A DNA stretch of 64,000 nt from Plantago major (Eukaryota; Streptophyta; Magnoliopsida; Lamiales; Plantaginaceae): contig CM048839.1 of NCBI GenBank assembly GCA_026545765.1, positions 22,072,566 to 22,136,565 of the forward strand. The letters run 5' to 3'. The stretch's first letter is position 1, and the number at the start of each line of letters is the position of its first letter. The notes beneath the pieces were generated by a model. It was not told where the DNA came from. It saw only the letters and a list, made by a program, of their open reading frames with translations, and made no database searches. Of this stretch, positions 44,603 to 57,200 are shown one piece after another. The translations under genes were made by a program, and so were the position numbers.

Positions 44603-45498
44603 ACATTTGTTTCTCCAAATAGCTCCACCTCCAGTGAACTACAATCATCAGTTTTAGTTGAATCACCAGAACTTTTCTCCTTTAAAGGCATGACATTTTC
44701 AACAAATGTAACATCTTTGCTTATGATGCATCTCTGATTTCCTTTTTCATAGCACCACAGCTTATAACCTTTAACACACTGTGGATATCCCAGAAACACA
44801 CACTTGATAGCTCTGGCTTCAAGTTTATCTTGTTTAATGTGTGCATAACACAAGCATCCAAATATTTTTAAGTGAGAATAAGATGGTACTCATAACACAA
44901 GCATCCAAATATTACCTCTCCAGAGTTCTTCAGGTATCTTGCTCTCTTCAGCAGATGAATGTGACATATTAATTAGATAAGCTGCAGTATTCACAGCTTC
45001 TCCCCAGAACACCTTACTCATATCTGACTCCAATAACATGCATCTGACTCTCTCAAGAATGGTCATATTCATTCTTTCAATGACACCATTTTGTTGTGGA
45101 TTTCCTGGTACAGTCTTGTGTCTTCTAACACCCTTAGACTTGCAGTACTTGTTAAACTCCTGAGATACAAATTCAAGACCATTATCAGTTCTCAAATGCT
45201 TGAGAGTCAGACTGGTTTGATTTTCAACTTCAGTTACCCAATCCTTGAATTTGTTCAATGTCTCATCTTTAGATCTCAGTATATATACCCACAGCTTTCT
45301 AGTGTAGTCATCCATTATGGATAAGAAAAAATTTCCTCCATTTCTGGTTTGAACTCTTGCAGGGCCCCAAAGATCTGCATACACATAATCCAACTTCTCT
45401 GTAGAAGAGTGTATACCAATACCATAGCTTTGTTTCCTAGCCTTTCCCAGTTGACGTTGATCACATAAGCCCAACTTTCCAGTTTGATCACCACACAT
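44599..45498 (-). CDS. Copia integrase, in two frames
   Basis: The core at 45498-44890 shows YADLWGPA (first Asp), RTDNGLEF (second Asp) and [15 protein letters not shown] (Glu), the complete catalytic triad. The C-terminal part ([17 protein letters not shown]) follows in a different frame at 44853-44599. A local duplication of CATAACACAAGCATCCAAAT near 44850-44912 explains the frame change. Confidence 0.88.
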
Positions 45499-45508
45499 AA
45501 CACCTCTC

Positions 45509-45960
45509 TTAGATAGAGTATTGAGACCCTAATCTCTTGTGCCATAAAGTAGTGTTTGAATCACCTACTTGTGCTACTGACACTTCACCGGCTATGGTTT
45601 CACCTTGCAGAAAATATAACTCATTTTCTTTCTTGGCTTTGGCTTGCATCACTACTATGCCTTCTTTCACAACCTTCATAATACCATGCTCAGATCCATA
45701 TTCATAGCCCTTAGTATCCATCAAACCAAGTGATATTAGATTTCTTCTCAGTTGTGGCACATATCTGACTTGAGTTAGCTCCCTGACTATGCCATCATGC
45801 ATTTTAATCTTTACAGAACCAATGCCTCTTATTCTACAAGCCTCATCATTACCCAGTAGTACAGAACCAAAGTCTTTATACATAATTGAGCTAAACCAGT
45901 TAAGACAAGATGTCATGTGAAAAGAGCTAGCTACCACTATCTAGAACCCAAATATCATAA
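45509..45960 (-). pseudogene. Copia protease and gag-pre-integrase region, broken
   Basis: IWVLDSGS near 45945 is the aspartic protease active site. It is followed by a duplicated TAGC that shifts the frame before SSFHMTS. The rest (GIGSVKIKMHDG, VRYVPQLRRNLISLGLMD) and the gag-pre-integrase segment (TTLWHKRLG) are in frame to 45509. The 4-bp duplication inactivates the polyprotein at the protease. Confidence 0.82.
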
Positions 45961-46078
45961 ATTAATTTAGTGGTTGTAGACAGTACCTCAGCATTATTGT
46001 AAGCTCCTGAGCTCTCTCCAGCTTCACATGTGTTATTGGCCTATACAGGATTTTGTTTCCTCTCTCTTTTGAGCTGGA

Positions 46079-46125
46079 AACAATTCTTCTTCAGGTGGCC
46101 AGGCTTTTTACAGTGATAACACTTC
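46079..46125 (-). other. Copia gag zinc knuckle
   Basis: The minus strand encodes CYHCKKPGHLKKNC, a CX2CX4HX4C zinc knuckle that binds genomic RNA in the particle. All four zinc ligands are present. Confidence 0.85.
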
Positions 46126-46348
46126 CTTGTTTCCTCCTTGTTTAACTTTTCATAGCCTTCACTTTTGATCTGTGGTTTTCTTTGCTCAAACTTTGCTTTT
46201 CCCTTCCGCACAAACTTTCTTTATTTCACAAAGAGTCCTTCACCTATGTTGTCACCATCTGATGTTTTCTCTAACTCTTTTCCTTGCAGTGCAGTCAGCA
46301 CATCATCTAAAGTTAGAGTAGTCTTACCACCATATAGTAAAGCATCCT

Positions 46349-46819
46349 TCAAGTTACTATAGGCAATGAAGAAAGTAATAGAGAGGCCTTATCTTCATCT
46401 AATATCACCACATTTATGTTTTCAAGATCAACAAAGATTTTCTTAAACTCTTGTACTTGATCCATTAGAGGTTTTTCATCAGTGATTCTGAAAGCATAGA
46501 GTTTCTGTTTCAAATACAACCGACTAGCTAGAGTCTTAACATTGTATAGTGTATCCAACTTTTCCCACACTCCTTTAGCAGTTGTTTCTCCCTTAATTTC
46601 ACGAAGCACATTATCACCAAGGCTGAGAATTAAAGTGCTCATACCTATCTTGAGTAGTGTTCTCTTTGCTTTGTCTGACATAGAGGAAGGAAGCTTATCT
46701 GCACCTTCAATGGCAAGTTCCACTCCCTGTTGAGTTAACAACGCATTCATCTTCATCTTTCACAAGGCAAAATCGCCTTCACCAGTGAATTTCTCCATAC
46801 TGAAACTCGAAGAAGCCAT
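46349..46819 (-). pseudogene. Copia gag polyprotein (UBN2-type), with early stop
   Basis: Translation would start at 46819 (MASSSFSMEKFTGEGDFAL). The next codon, at 46760-46762, is TGA where copia gags have Trp, a TGG to TGA change. After it, the frame runs KMKMNALLTQQG through WEKLDTLYNVKTLASRLYLKQKLY and ends near LLLSSLP at 46349, the familiar UBN2 gag fold. The early stop probably silences the element. Confidence 0.88.
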
Positions 46820-46842
46820 TGTTTCCCACATACGGCGCCAAT
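46820..46842 (-). other. Copia primer binding site region
   Basis: Directly after the 5' LTR end CGCAACA the minus strand reads ATTGGCGCCGTATGTGGGAA. It lies between LTR and gag start as expected for a primer binding site; it is not the common initiator-Met type TGGTATCAGAGC. Confidence 0.65.
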
Positions 46843-47345
46843 TGTTGCGTTTTAACAATAACGACAAGATCTCTGAATCACAATTGATCAACTATCAATT
46901 AGCCCTAGATCACACAAACAGATCAATCGAACAATACTGTAAATAATCGATCAAGAGACAACGATTTACGTGGTTCGGTAAATTACCTACATCCACGGAG
47001 CAACTCAAACCAATTCACTAAGCAAGAATCAGATTACAAGTGTTGCGAGAGAGATTACAAAGCAATAGCTTCTCTCTTACGCTAACTCTCTAATTCTCTG
47101 TGAGATCAACAAGAAACACTCACTATGCAAAGATGAATTTTTCAGAGAAAACTATGGAAGAAAAAGAATGGTAGTTACTCTGTTTCTAAGCATAAAAGAA
47201 AATGAACTAATCTGTGTAGATATAACAGACTAACAAACACGTCACTCCAGCCAATCAGAATTAAGTAGCACTTCTTCATTTCCCGCGCCAAGTCCCCCAA
47301 ATAGAAACTTTAGTAGAAGAGTTTAAAATCAAGATAATCTTCACA
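46843..47345 (-). repeat. Copia 5' LTR (right copy), 503 bp
   Basis: It starts TGTTGCG and ends CTTCACA on the plus strand. It is closely similar to 42198-42644 except for the extra block of about 55 bp. Confidence 0.92.
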
Positions 47346-48267
47346 ATAACCATATGCATCATACAAAAAAAAAAAAAAATTAATTTCCCCAAATTGTTCT
47401 AATCACAAAGAACTTTTAAAAGGTGAAACCAAAACAACTACACTTATTGGGAATAGATTAGTGGACTTCTACGCTCTACTTTTGATCCATCCATTATTAG
47501 GAGAGTAAAACTCCCTCTTTTAAGGGTATTTTTAGTACTAGTTTATCAGCTAACATATAATTTTGTTATGTGAACATTTAGTCACTATTTAGCAAAACTA
47601 GTTTGATAGTCTAGTTGGTAGAAAGTGAAAAAAGTTGGCTGTTAAAGTTGAATAATAAAAAGGTTGTTATATCTTTACTTTTTTCCTTCTATTTATGTAG
47701 AACTCTTTCATTATGACACGAGAATAATATTACTACTACTACTTGATGTTAATAATTATGTGAATAACTTGTTAAAAATGAAAAATAAGACATTTGTATT
47801 GCCATAAATATAAATCAAATATGTGTCATTTTGACATGGGATTGAGAGAGTACAAATTTACCAGTTACATTTCTAGATTTACATCACGTTAACTTAACTC
47901 TTGCATTGTTTTGTTGGAATTTGCTTAATATACAAACTAAATTTAAATCAAAGAGAAAAAAAGTAGTTCAGTGTTTTGGCGGGTGTACCAGGTACCCGGG
48001 CCGTCTTTCATGGGCCCAGCTCAAATATAGGCCCGTCACGGGACTACATAATCCACACTCCAAACTTCCAAAACTGGCACGCATTTTCCGGATTCCGCCT
48101 CCATCCTGTGCCAGAATATCCAGGGTTGGACTTTCAAAAGCCAGGCCAATTTCAGCCCGTTACAATCCCCTCCTAAAACTGCATCTTGTCATATTGTCCT
48201 ACATTACATATATGCAATCATGCATAGATAACATGCAGCATGAATCAAGTCAAGGTAACAATGCCAA
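47346..48267. other. Intergenic region and likely 3' UTR of CDC16
   Basis: No gene is recognised. The part next to 48267 should contain the CDC16 3' UTR on the minus strand. A short run of AAAAT and TGGGCCC-type motifs is present near 47990-48030, without clear function. Confidence 0.4.
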
Positions 48268-51200
48268 TTAAGTAAATAACTCCAGTTTTGGATCTACACC
48301 ACGGCGACATTCATCCGCAAGAGCCAGTGTCAGCATCTCAGTACAGAATTGATCGTCTGGTTTGAGCCATAAAGCCTGTTAAAGGAATGAAATACTTTCA
48401 ACTACTATACCAGCAAAGTAATCGACATTTCATAATGTTTATAAACATGACCAACAACCAAGACTTAGCATGCCAAACTTACCTTGTGATAGTACGAAAT
48501 AGCTGAGGTAAAGTCATCCTGTATAAAGTGAAAGATCAGCCTTAAACCTCAGAATGGATGTATGTATGTTATGAAATGAAGCCTGAACAGTCTAGGATCA
48601 TCACCTGCAGATGGTATGTGTATGCAAGACCTGCATAAGTACTCACACTTCTTGTAGATAGTGCAAGCGCTTTCTCGTAGTTAATAATTGCTTCATTGTA
48701 TCTCCTGTTAAGCAAAATATTTTTTTGTGTTAAACACACATTACACACTAGCAGTTCATCATAGCGGTTTCATGAATGGATAATACATTATACCCCAGCT
48801 CATAAGGAGAAGAATTAGAGAGTAAATAGAAAGATTAAATGTGAACACAGTAGTAATTCGAGAGAAATGACTGAGCTCCACAAATTGGAAACAATTGAAG
48901 GAAAAAAGAAGAGCTCTCCGGAAATTTTTATTTTTTATTTTGGGGGGGGGGGGGGGGGGGGAAGGGGCAATGGTAATCCGAACACTAGAAAAAAGGCTAC
49001 AACTTGTGTACCCTTGACAAAGGGAAGGAAATAAAAGAGAAAGAAACAGAGCCACACTAGACAATGGACTTGTATCTACAATATTACAGTCTGACATAAT
49101 AAATCTTTAAGTTCTCCCTTAGTGCATTAAATGTATTCAAAACTCATTATATTAAATTATGAGCAATTTCATAAAGCATGGTGATGCCTTTATCAACTGT
49201 TTCCATGTTTGACCCGCATACTTGAAATGGGACCATCAATACATATACAAAAAAATGTTAAGATGCCACAGTAAGTGTACGGAAGTAAGGACTTCACTGC
49301 AGATGTGGGAAATAGGATACTTTATCTACAATGTTATGATAATGTTCCTAAAATAAATTCACATGTTATCAATGTTTCTGAGCAAGAATTGTGGTAGACT
49401 TTATTTTCCTGAAAACAGGAAAGACCACATCATATTAGTGTAAATTGGGTGAGTCTGCCAAACACTTGAGTGTGGCAGGTATGATTTTCTTTATAGGCTC
49501 AGGAAAAGGCAGCTGTTAATGGAGAAACGTAAGCACATGGTAAAAAATAGATGTCATCAAGGACCCTATTTATAGCAAAATTTTATCATGAAAGAAAGGA
49601 ACGGCAAATCAAATGCATACTTTAGCTTTCTCAGGGAATGAGCAAGGTTGACGAGTGTTGGCTCCCACATCTCACTCAAAGAGGATGGTACAAGAGTTAT
49701 TGTCTTCTCAAACCACCACACAGCCTTCTGATACCTGAGGATTTATGAAACGATATATGGCTACCATTAATAGCTTCAAGATGCTGAAAAGGGAGGTTAC
49801 TCCTATTTTCCTTTTACCAGATAGGATAACATTGAGGAAGTATATATGTACAGTAAAATTTTGCTAGTTCATAACTACACATGGGCTCATAAGATCATGA
49901 CCGAGACACTGCTAGGCAATAAAATGAAATATATGTCAATGCAGGTTTGATCTTACACAATTGAAGTTTTTCCAAGTGAACCAGATATAGGATAAATAAA
50001 AAAATATAAGCATAATTCTTCTAAATCTGTACTAGTTACTTTGAGTATAGGAAGCATCCCTACCAATACGATTTAACACAGATAAGGTAATACGTCAAAG
50101 TTCCAGCAGTCAAGATACAATGTCAAAAAACAGTTAAGCTTTCCATAATTCAGCATGTCAAACTTCTAATCAACACAAGATAAACAGTCAGTTTTCCATC
50201 ATATACCAAAATGAAAACATGCAACTCTCCAAAATACTTGAAACTCGTTTTCTACGTTAGAAATTTGCATTTAAATTTCCAAACATTTTGAGAATCCAAA
50301 TAACTGTAGGTTTTGGCAGCCCAAGGCATACCTTAAAAACAAAACAAAAAATTGGTCAATAGCGTGTCAATACAAATCAATCAAAACCCAATAAAACATT
50401 TCGTTTTTTCAGTGACACCAAAATGAAAATTAGATTACGTTTTGGAAGTCAGGAAAGTATTTGGACATTTTCTCACTTTATAAATATTGCTGTTTATTTT
50501 TTAGAAAAAAAACATATAATGCTTTGAAAAATCACAATATGTAAGTTGTAAAGACAGCACCCACTTTCTCCCATAATCCCTCAGTCTTTGGATCTGTCTT
50601 TTCTTCCAATCCAATACAGTCCAGAGTTTAGAGTCGGCAGAGGTAAGTGCCCAGTATGGATTTGAACCCTGAGAAATAGGTTTGCAAGACCCAAGCATAC
50701 TAATGAAAAAAAAAAAAAAAAAAGCAAGCCCAGGAGTCAGGCGTCCAGCTGCATCTCCTTCGAGGTATACTAGCTTTCTTTTCTTCTCTGAATCCTGATT
50801 TTAATGTTGTTGGGGGTGTTTCCTTTACTTATAGTACAAATCTTTAAATCAATTTTTTAACCATATTTCATTCACACGTGGATTAGAATCTCAATATGTT
50901 TTAACAAACCAAATTAATTAAAAATTGATAGACCCAAACATCTTGTTTCTTCATCCCTCTGGAACGAATACAAAATCTAATTTCGAAGCCTTCTAAAGTA
51001 CTTGATTATTCTACTTTATTATTTTGCAAATTATCTTTATCCATGAATGTTTCAATTTTAGACATGCATGTGAAATGAGTTCTGAATCCAGGCATACTCA
51101 CACAGACTTGTGTCTTACTGAATATGTCAACTTCGCTCGTTCAACAGGTTGAATTTCAGATATTTTGCAACTACTTTTAGATTTGAAGCACCACGGAAAG

Positions 51201-54200
51201 ATAATAACACTAACATTTCTAATGTAAGATAGTAAATGGTACATTTAGGAGTTATACGATTGCGAACAACATGTTCTTTAAAATATAAGCCCAGCATCAT
51301 GTGTGAAACAATTGTTAGGAATTTAATTGGGAAAAAGTATCTTACTCCTTCATATGGTAAGCCACAGCTCCAAGTTCATTATAAACAAGTGGATCCGAGG
51401 GGCATACAGCCTTGGCCTGCATAAAAAACTGCAATACATTCACTATCAGTAAGGTGAACCAGACGAGTTTAACACTATAGCTAAACAAGAAAAAAAAGGT
51501 GATAAGCAATATACAATTGCAACTAAGAACAATGCATAATGCGTAATCTGATTTATCAACAGTTGGAATCACCTGCTCAGCAAGTTTGAAACTACGTGTT
51601 CGCATGTATTCCATCCCAATATAAAGATTTGGTAAGTGACACCTGGAATAAAATAACATCAATACTTACCTATAAATAACAAGTATGTCACAAGTAATAA
51701 CAGGAACTTCCACAATCTTATTACAATTATGAAAATGTTATAATATAGTTAAATCACTCACAGAACTGGTAAAAAGAAGAAACAAATTGAACAATACCAG
51801 CAATTTATGCATTGATCATAACAGGGGCCAAACTAATAATCCACAATGCATACTGGATTTGACACGTTCAAGGAGAAGGGAACGACGAATATATGCCTGA
51901 CAATCATTCAGAATCGCAGTGGAAGGAGCTCACTCAGCCTACAAGTTCTACTACATGAATTCAAAGAATCAGCTTACCTGGGTTTTTTCAGTTACATCTT
52001 AATGGCTCAGACAGTAGTTTTGAACCATCTCTAGAACATTAATGGTTGATTGACAGACTTTACAATATCTTAGGACAGGAAAAAGATAGCCTTGGCTCAA
52101 ATCCCATGAAATGGTAATGTACCCAACCAAAATATCATAGGAATCACTTAACCTCAAAATAAAGTAAGCACCAGACAAAACAGATCAAATATGAACCCCT
52201 GAGGATATAATATTTAAGGTTTAGAAGGACAGCATAACACTGTTCTCTTGAACTGTTATTTTGATGGAAACCAGGGACATACAGCCTCAACCCCCCCCCC
52301 CCCCCCCCCAACAAAAAAAAAAAAAGAAAGAAAATAGAAGAAAAAAGAATTTCCACAATCAGCAAAACTAGCCAACATTTTGGATGGTTCAGTATCCATA
52401 TCAACAATCCAAATTCCAAATGCATCCTTACCTAGACATAAATCGCAGGAGACATGAGATGACTCTTGTACATCATAAAATTCAAGTACAGAGACCCATA
52501 TTAAGCCGTAACGCTGAATCAACATGTCTCTGCCTCCTTTCATTTAGTTATCACATATCTAAATGGCATTGTCATTGTGGCAGTATTAATGATATCCAGA
52601 AGAAAGAGTAGTTCACTTAACTGAAGCTATAAGCAACAGTCAACGATGAACATTAGAGTTGAAGACAGGTTCTTTGGTCCTATACGATCTAAGCTCAATC
52701 GTCCGAAACTTTGAGGGTGTCATGCAAGATACAATTTAGAGTGGCTAGTCTCCTACTAACTTTTTTATTATTTTAATTGATATTCAAAATGCAAACACTT
52801 TATTTCAAATGAACAGGCAATTTTACAACTTCCAATTTACAATTTATACTGTAAACAACCAAGATTAAGTCAAATAAACTGGTTGTGTGTAGGTCACAGA
52901 GATCAGGGAATATTTACCCTGGAAATAAACGACTAGCAGTGCGGTAAGCTGACATTGCCTGATCTCCTTCTTCTTTAGCAGCATATGCATTCCCCTGACC
53001 TATCCAACCAGGAGCAAATGTCCCATCTAAACTTGTCGCCTTGCTGGGAAAATATCACAATGAGAATTCAGATGAGATCCATACTGAAAGGTGACAAACA
53101 GACCTCTACAGAAGAACAAAGCTGAGACATCAATAACAGGTATGCAGGTCAAAAGCAAACTTGGAAATTTAGAGGCAGCAATACGTTTCCATTGTTGCAG
53201 TGCAATGGGATCAAATATCAGTACTCAACACATTCTATGAATGCTTCGACATGTTTACATTCTAATGAGCCAGAACCCCAGCTAGATTATGGCATGAATG
53301 GACAACATACTTGTTGTAATTGGTCAAATTTAAAGCGCACACATGCTATCAAAACCTGAGATCTTAAGAAAAAGTGTTACCAAGAAGTATGTGATTTATG
53401 AAAAATATAATTTTAAAGGAAGCCAATCATGTGAGTAGCCATACTTCCACCCTTCTCCAATAATATTATACTCCCTCCGTTCTTTTTAAAGGTTTACTTT
53501 TTGCCATTTCGGGAGTTTTTTTTAAAGTTTAACGTTTCCTTTTTTGGAAACCCACTATCTCTATTTATTAATTTTTTAAACACTCTCTTTCATACTTTAT
53601 CTATTCTCTCACTTACTTTTCCTATTCTTCATCTTACTTTTTACCACTTAATATTTTATTCCATTTTCTTAAAATTTACACAAAACCAAAAGGTAATCCT
53701 TATGAAAGAACGGAGGGAGTAAAAGCCAACCCACACAGAAATATAGGAATAATGATCCGGGAGTGGAAATGTCATCCAAAGAATGTAATATTGTAGCTCT
53801 TTGTCTTCAAAAGAGATGTACCTGAAATAACGGCGTGACTGGTCATATTTTTTTATGCAGTAGTAGTAGCAACCCACAGCAAACCATGACAGGGCCCTGA
53901 AAAAGCATACATTGGGGCATCAGTGTGGCGTAGAAGTGAAATCCTTAACAAAAAGAAATTAAGAGCATGCAGCATGGGTAGGAATCTCCAAGAACAACTG
54001 ATATCTTTTTATTTATACCATAACGTTACTAGCTCAATTATTAGTCAAGCACTAACTGCTAATGCCTCACACGGTGCTAAAATATCATTTTATAACTCAA
54101 GTAGGAGATTGGCTCACCAGTGGGAGAGTACTTCACAAAACGAAAATAGACATCACTATTTTCTATCATGTGGGAGTACTCAACTATTCAACTTGTATCA

Positions 54201-57200
54201 CATAAGGTACGCAGAGAGAATATTTCCCAATAATCTTACAGGTAAGTGCAAAAATATTAGAATTTTCTCGCAATAGATGCTCAAATCAATTAAACATAAT
54301 CAACATTCAACATATCTTCCCCCCCCCCCCCCCCCTCCCCCCCAAAAAAAAAAAAAAAAAAATTGCAGCCCAAAAGGTTGAAAACAAAATTTTAGGGTTT
54401 ATCATCTTTTAACATAATGTTGTGATTGGCATATAGAAAAATAGATGGAAATTATGCCAAATGTTAATTAAACATATAGATGTTTTCATTGCGTTTGCAA
54501 TGTTAGTTTATTCTAGCAATAAACTTTATATGTTTTTATAATTATGGTGAGTCCGGTGGAATTTGGTCGAGTACCTTATGTGATACAAGTTGAATGTTCA
54601 TTACCCCCGAGTGATAAAAATAGTTGAGCATCTTATGTGATAGCAATTGAATACATGAGTATTTTTGTGAGATTAACCCTTATCTAAAAGCACTGGCACA
54701 TTCTCACTTTTTGGGATAGTCCTTGACTAAATTGCATGCCATTAAATACAGTTCATTCGAATGCCCAAGCTCCATAGCTGCTGCTAAATGCACCAGGGTA
54801 CACTTCAGGTGAAAAGGATCCTTCTCAAGCAATCTGTTTTTACATGTCAGAGAATGAGGCACTTGTCAAGGAACCGAAGGAGTGGGCATATTTCTTTACA
54901 AACAAAATATACTCACATTGACGTTAGCTCAAAGCATTTCTGATATTCACCACACTGATGGTAGTACTCAGCTTTGCATGCTAAGAGGTCAGTGTTGTTC
55001 TTCAGTGTGCCTAATGACTTCCCCAGGGAAGTTGTATAGGGGACTTCCTGCTCAAGTTTTCTGAATTTGCTCTCTACAACATTTTCTTTATCATACTGTA
55101 TCAATAAAAAGGTTAAAGTACCACTAAGATGCTGATTAAACAAAGACTAAATATCAATGCACTCATTTACTGCATGTGAATGAATAGTTTTGACTTTTGA
55201 CAAATCTTTTAAGTGCGCATGCAATCACAAATACTTACTTTCTTTGTCAGGCATGCATAAAATGATGAAAGCCACCCATCTTCAGGGCCGACTTGCAATT
55301 GCTGTAGTAAATTGGTCTCTGAAGATTGATAGATAGATTGAATTAGAGCAGCACTATTCTACAAAATATACTGTGGAGCATTTAGACCAAATGTCCCAAT
55401 TGATTATATAATTGAGATCAAACATTTTGCAATTAGTTGCAGCAGATGATTCTGACCTTCTTCGCAAGTGAGCATGTGACCTTCTATAAGACACTCCAAA
55501 GCCTGATACATAGGGAAGAGGACGGCACAGTTTGATTCATGGAAATAATACAGTTAAACTGAAAATTAATATGTTGCTTGATTACACATAAACTCCCAAA
55601 GACTTAAACTGAAGCTTTCACGCAGAGATATATGCAAAATAATGGACACGGGTGTTGCTGATGATATGAGGTATAGCAAGGTACAAACCTCATAACAAAG
55701 AGGATCAGCTTTCATAGCAGCCCTGTACCTTCGGTGAGAATCATCACAGAAAAAGGAAAAGAATATGAGATCTTAATATCTTATAGTTCCTCAAGATAGG
55801 AAAATAGCATGCAAGCCAGAACAATATTGAAACGCAACAAGACTAAAACAAACAACCAGCTCATGAATCATAGAATCAGAGTGAGAACATATCATATCAA
55901 ACAGGAAGGTCAAAAGAAAGGTGAATCTTACTCATTAACTCTTACTCTCTTCAATTTTTAATGCTAACCACAATATTTTTTTTAAAAAAGGAGTGCATGT
56001 ATTGTTAAACCAACATAATAAAGACTCAAAGAAATCTTTTAACTTTATCCGTCTCCCCTGAACTCCAAACAATGCAGCCAGGAATAATGTTTCAAAGAGA
56101 AATGCCGATGCCTACTTAGAACACCTTCACCTTTTTCGGCCCACCCCGGGATAATTCTGAGTACCTAAGATCATGTACCATATCATGCAGGAAAAACTTC
56201 AACGTAGAACAAAAGATCAACTACCTTTGCCTAGCATATATAGCCCTGACGCACATTATAAAGTTCTCCCTGATGGAAATCATGATCTGTCAATCTTCCC
56301 CCAATTCACCTCCAGAATAAGAATGTCACTCTAGACGGTAAAATTGCTCTCCCAAATAAGCTTCCGGTGGAAAGAGAAAGACTCCTCACTAGGATCAATC
56401 ATGAGTTAAAGAAAGTGTGAACATAAACAATCCCATCATTGTCCAGCAAGGCAGCAGCCATTGGCACGTATCAGACTCATGTAACGAATTCTTGGCTCAT
56501 ACATTGTATGCAAAAGAGCTACAAAATCTTCCAACCCCCTACCCAAGGATCCCTTAGAAATAAAGCCTTCCCGCTAACCATATGACAGTAGACCTCCATA
56601 ACTCCACTCAACATAGGCTCTGGATCGAGGACAAAGTATCTTTATGAAGGAAATGGTCAGTATTGGGGCTTTTTCTCACACCAAAATACGGGGAAAAAAC
56701 TTGGGAGTTCATCTCTATCATAAACATGGGACTCGAAAACTGTTCCACTGCAGTAACATCCGAGTACCCAACAGCACACATAGGAATTTCCACATATGCA
56801 GACTGACTATCGATCTTGAAACTTCTTTGATAGTATCAAAATTGATTGATATCCTAAATACTACATTCGATCCAACTAAAATTGTGCTATGCACGGGTAT
56901 ACTTATGGTGGTAAAATTCATTTCCTTTATTCTTGCTTATATTAGCTCCAGTCCTGATCCATAGATTTAATTAAATGATATTACCTATACAAAATTGCAG
57001 CTAATAATCTCCTACACTATCCTTATTCCTTATAACTGCTTATGAGGAATTTCAACATTTCCAGCTTACAAAGTGGAACAATTTAATGGAAAGCATGCAG
57101 TACAAAAGAAAGTGTGATTAAGTTACTAAAGCAATAAGATTTATAAACAGAAACCAAAGATATACTCCATAAATAAATAAATAAAATAAAATAAAATAAA

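Larger units (their letters stand above)
42198..47345 (-). mobile_element. Ty1/copia LTR retrotransposon, complete but decayed
   Basis: Oriented on the minus strand: 5' LTR 46843-47345, primer binding site, gag, zinc knuckle, protease, integrase, reverse transcriptase, RNase H, polypurine tract, 3' LTR 42198-42644. The order integrase before reverse transcriptase defines the copia superfamily. Stop codons and frameshifts occur in gag, protease and pol. Direct 5-bp target duplications are not evident at the two outer borders (TGATC versus ATAAC), so one edge may have been rearranged. Confidence 0.92.

Noticed and set aside
56608-56964. Overlapping ORFs in the long CDC16 intron
   Set aside because: No family match is seen, many stops surround them, and they lie between two exons that join correctly without them. 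An old transposon remnant is possible but not supported.
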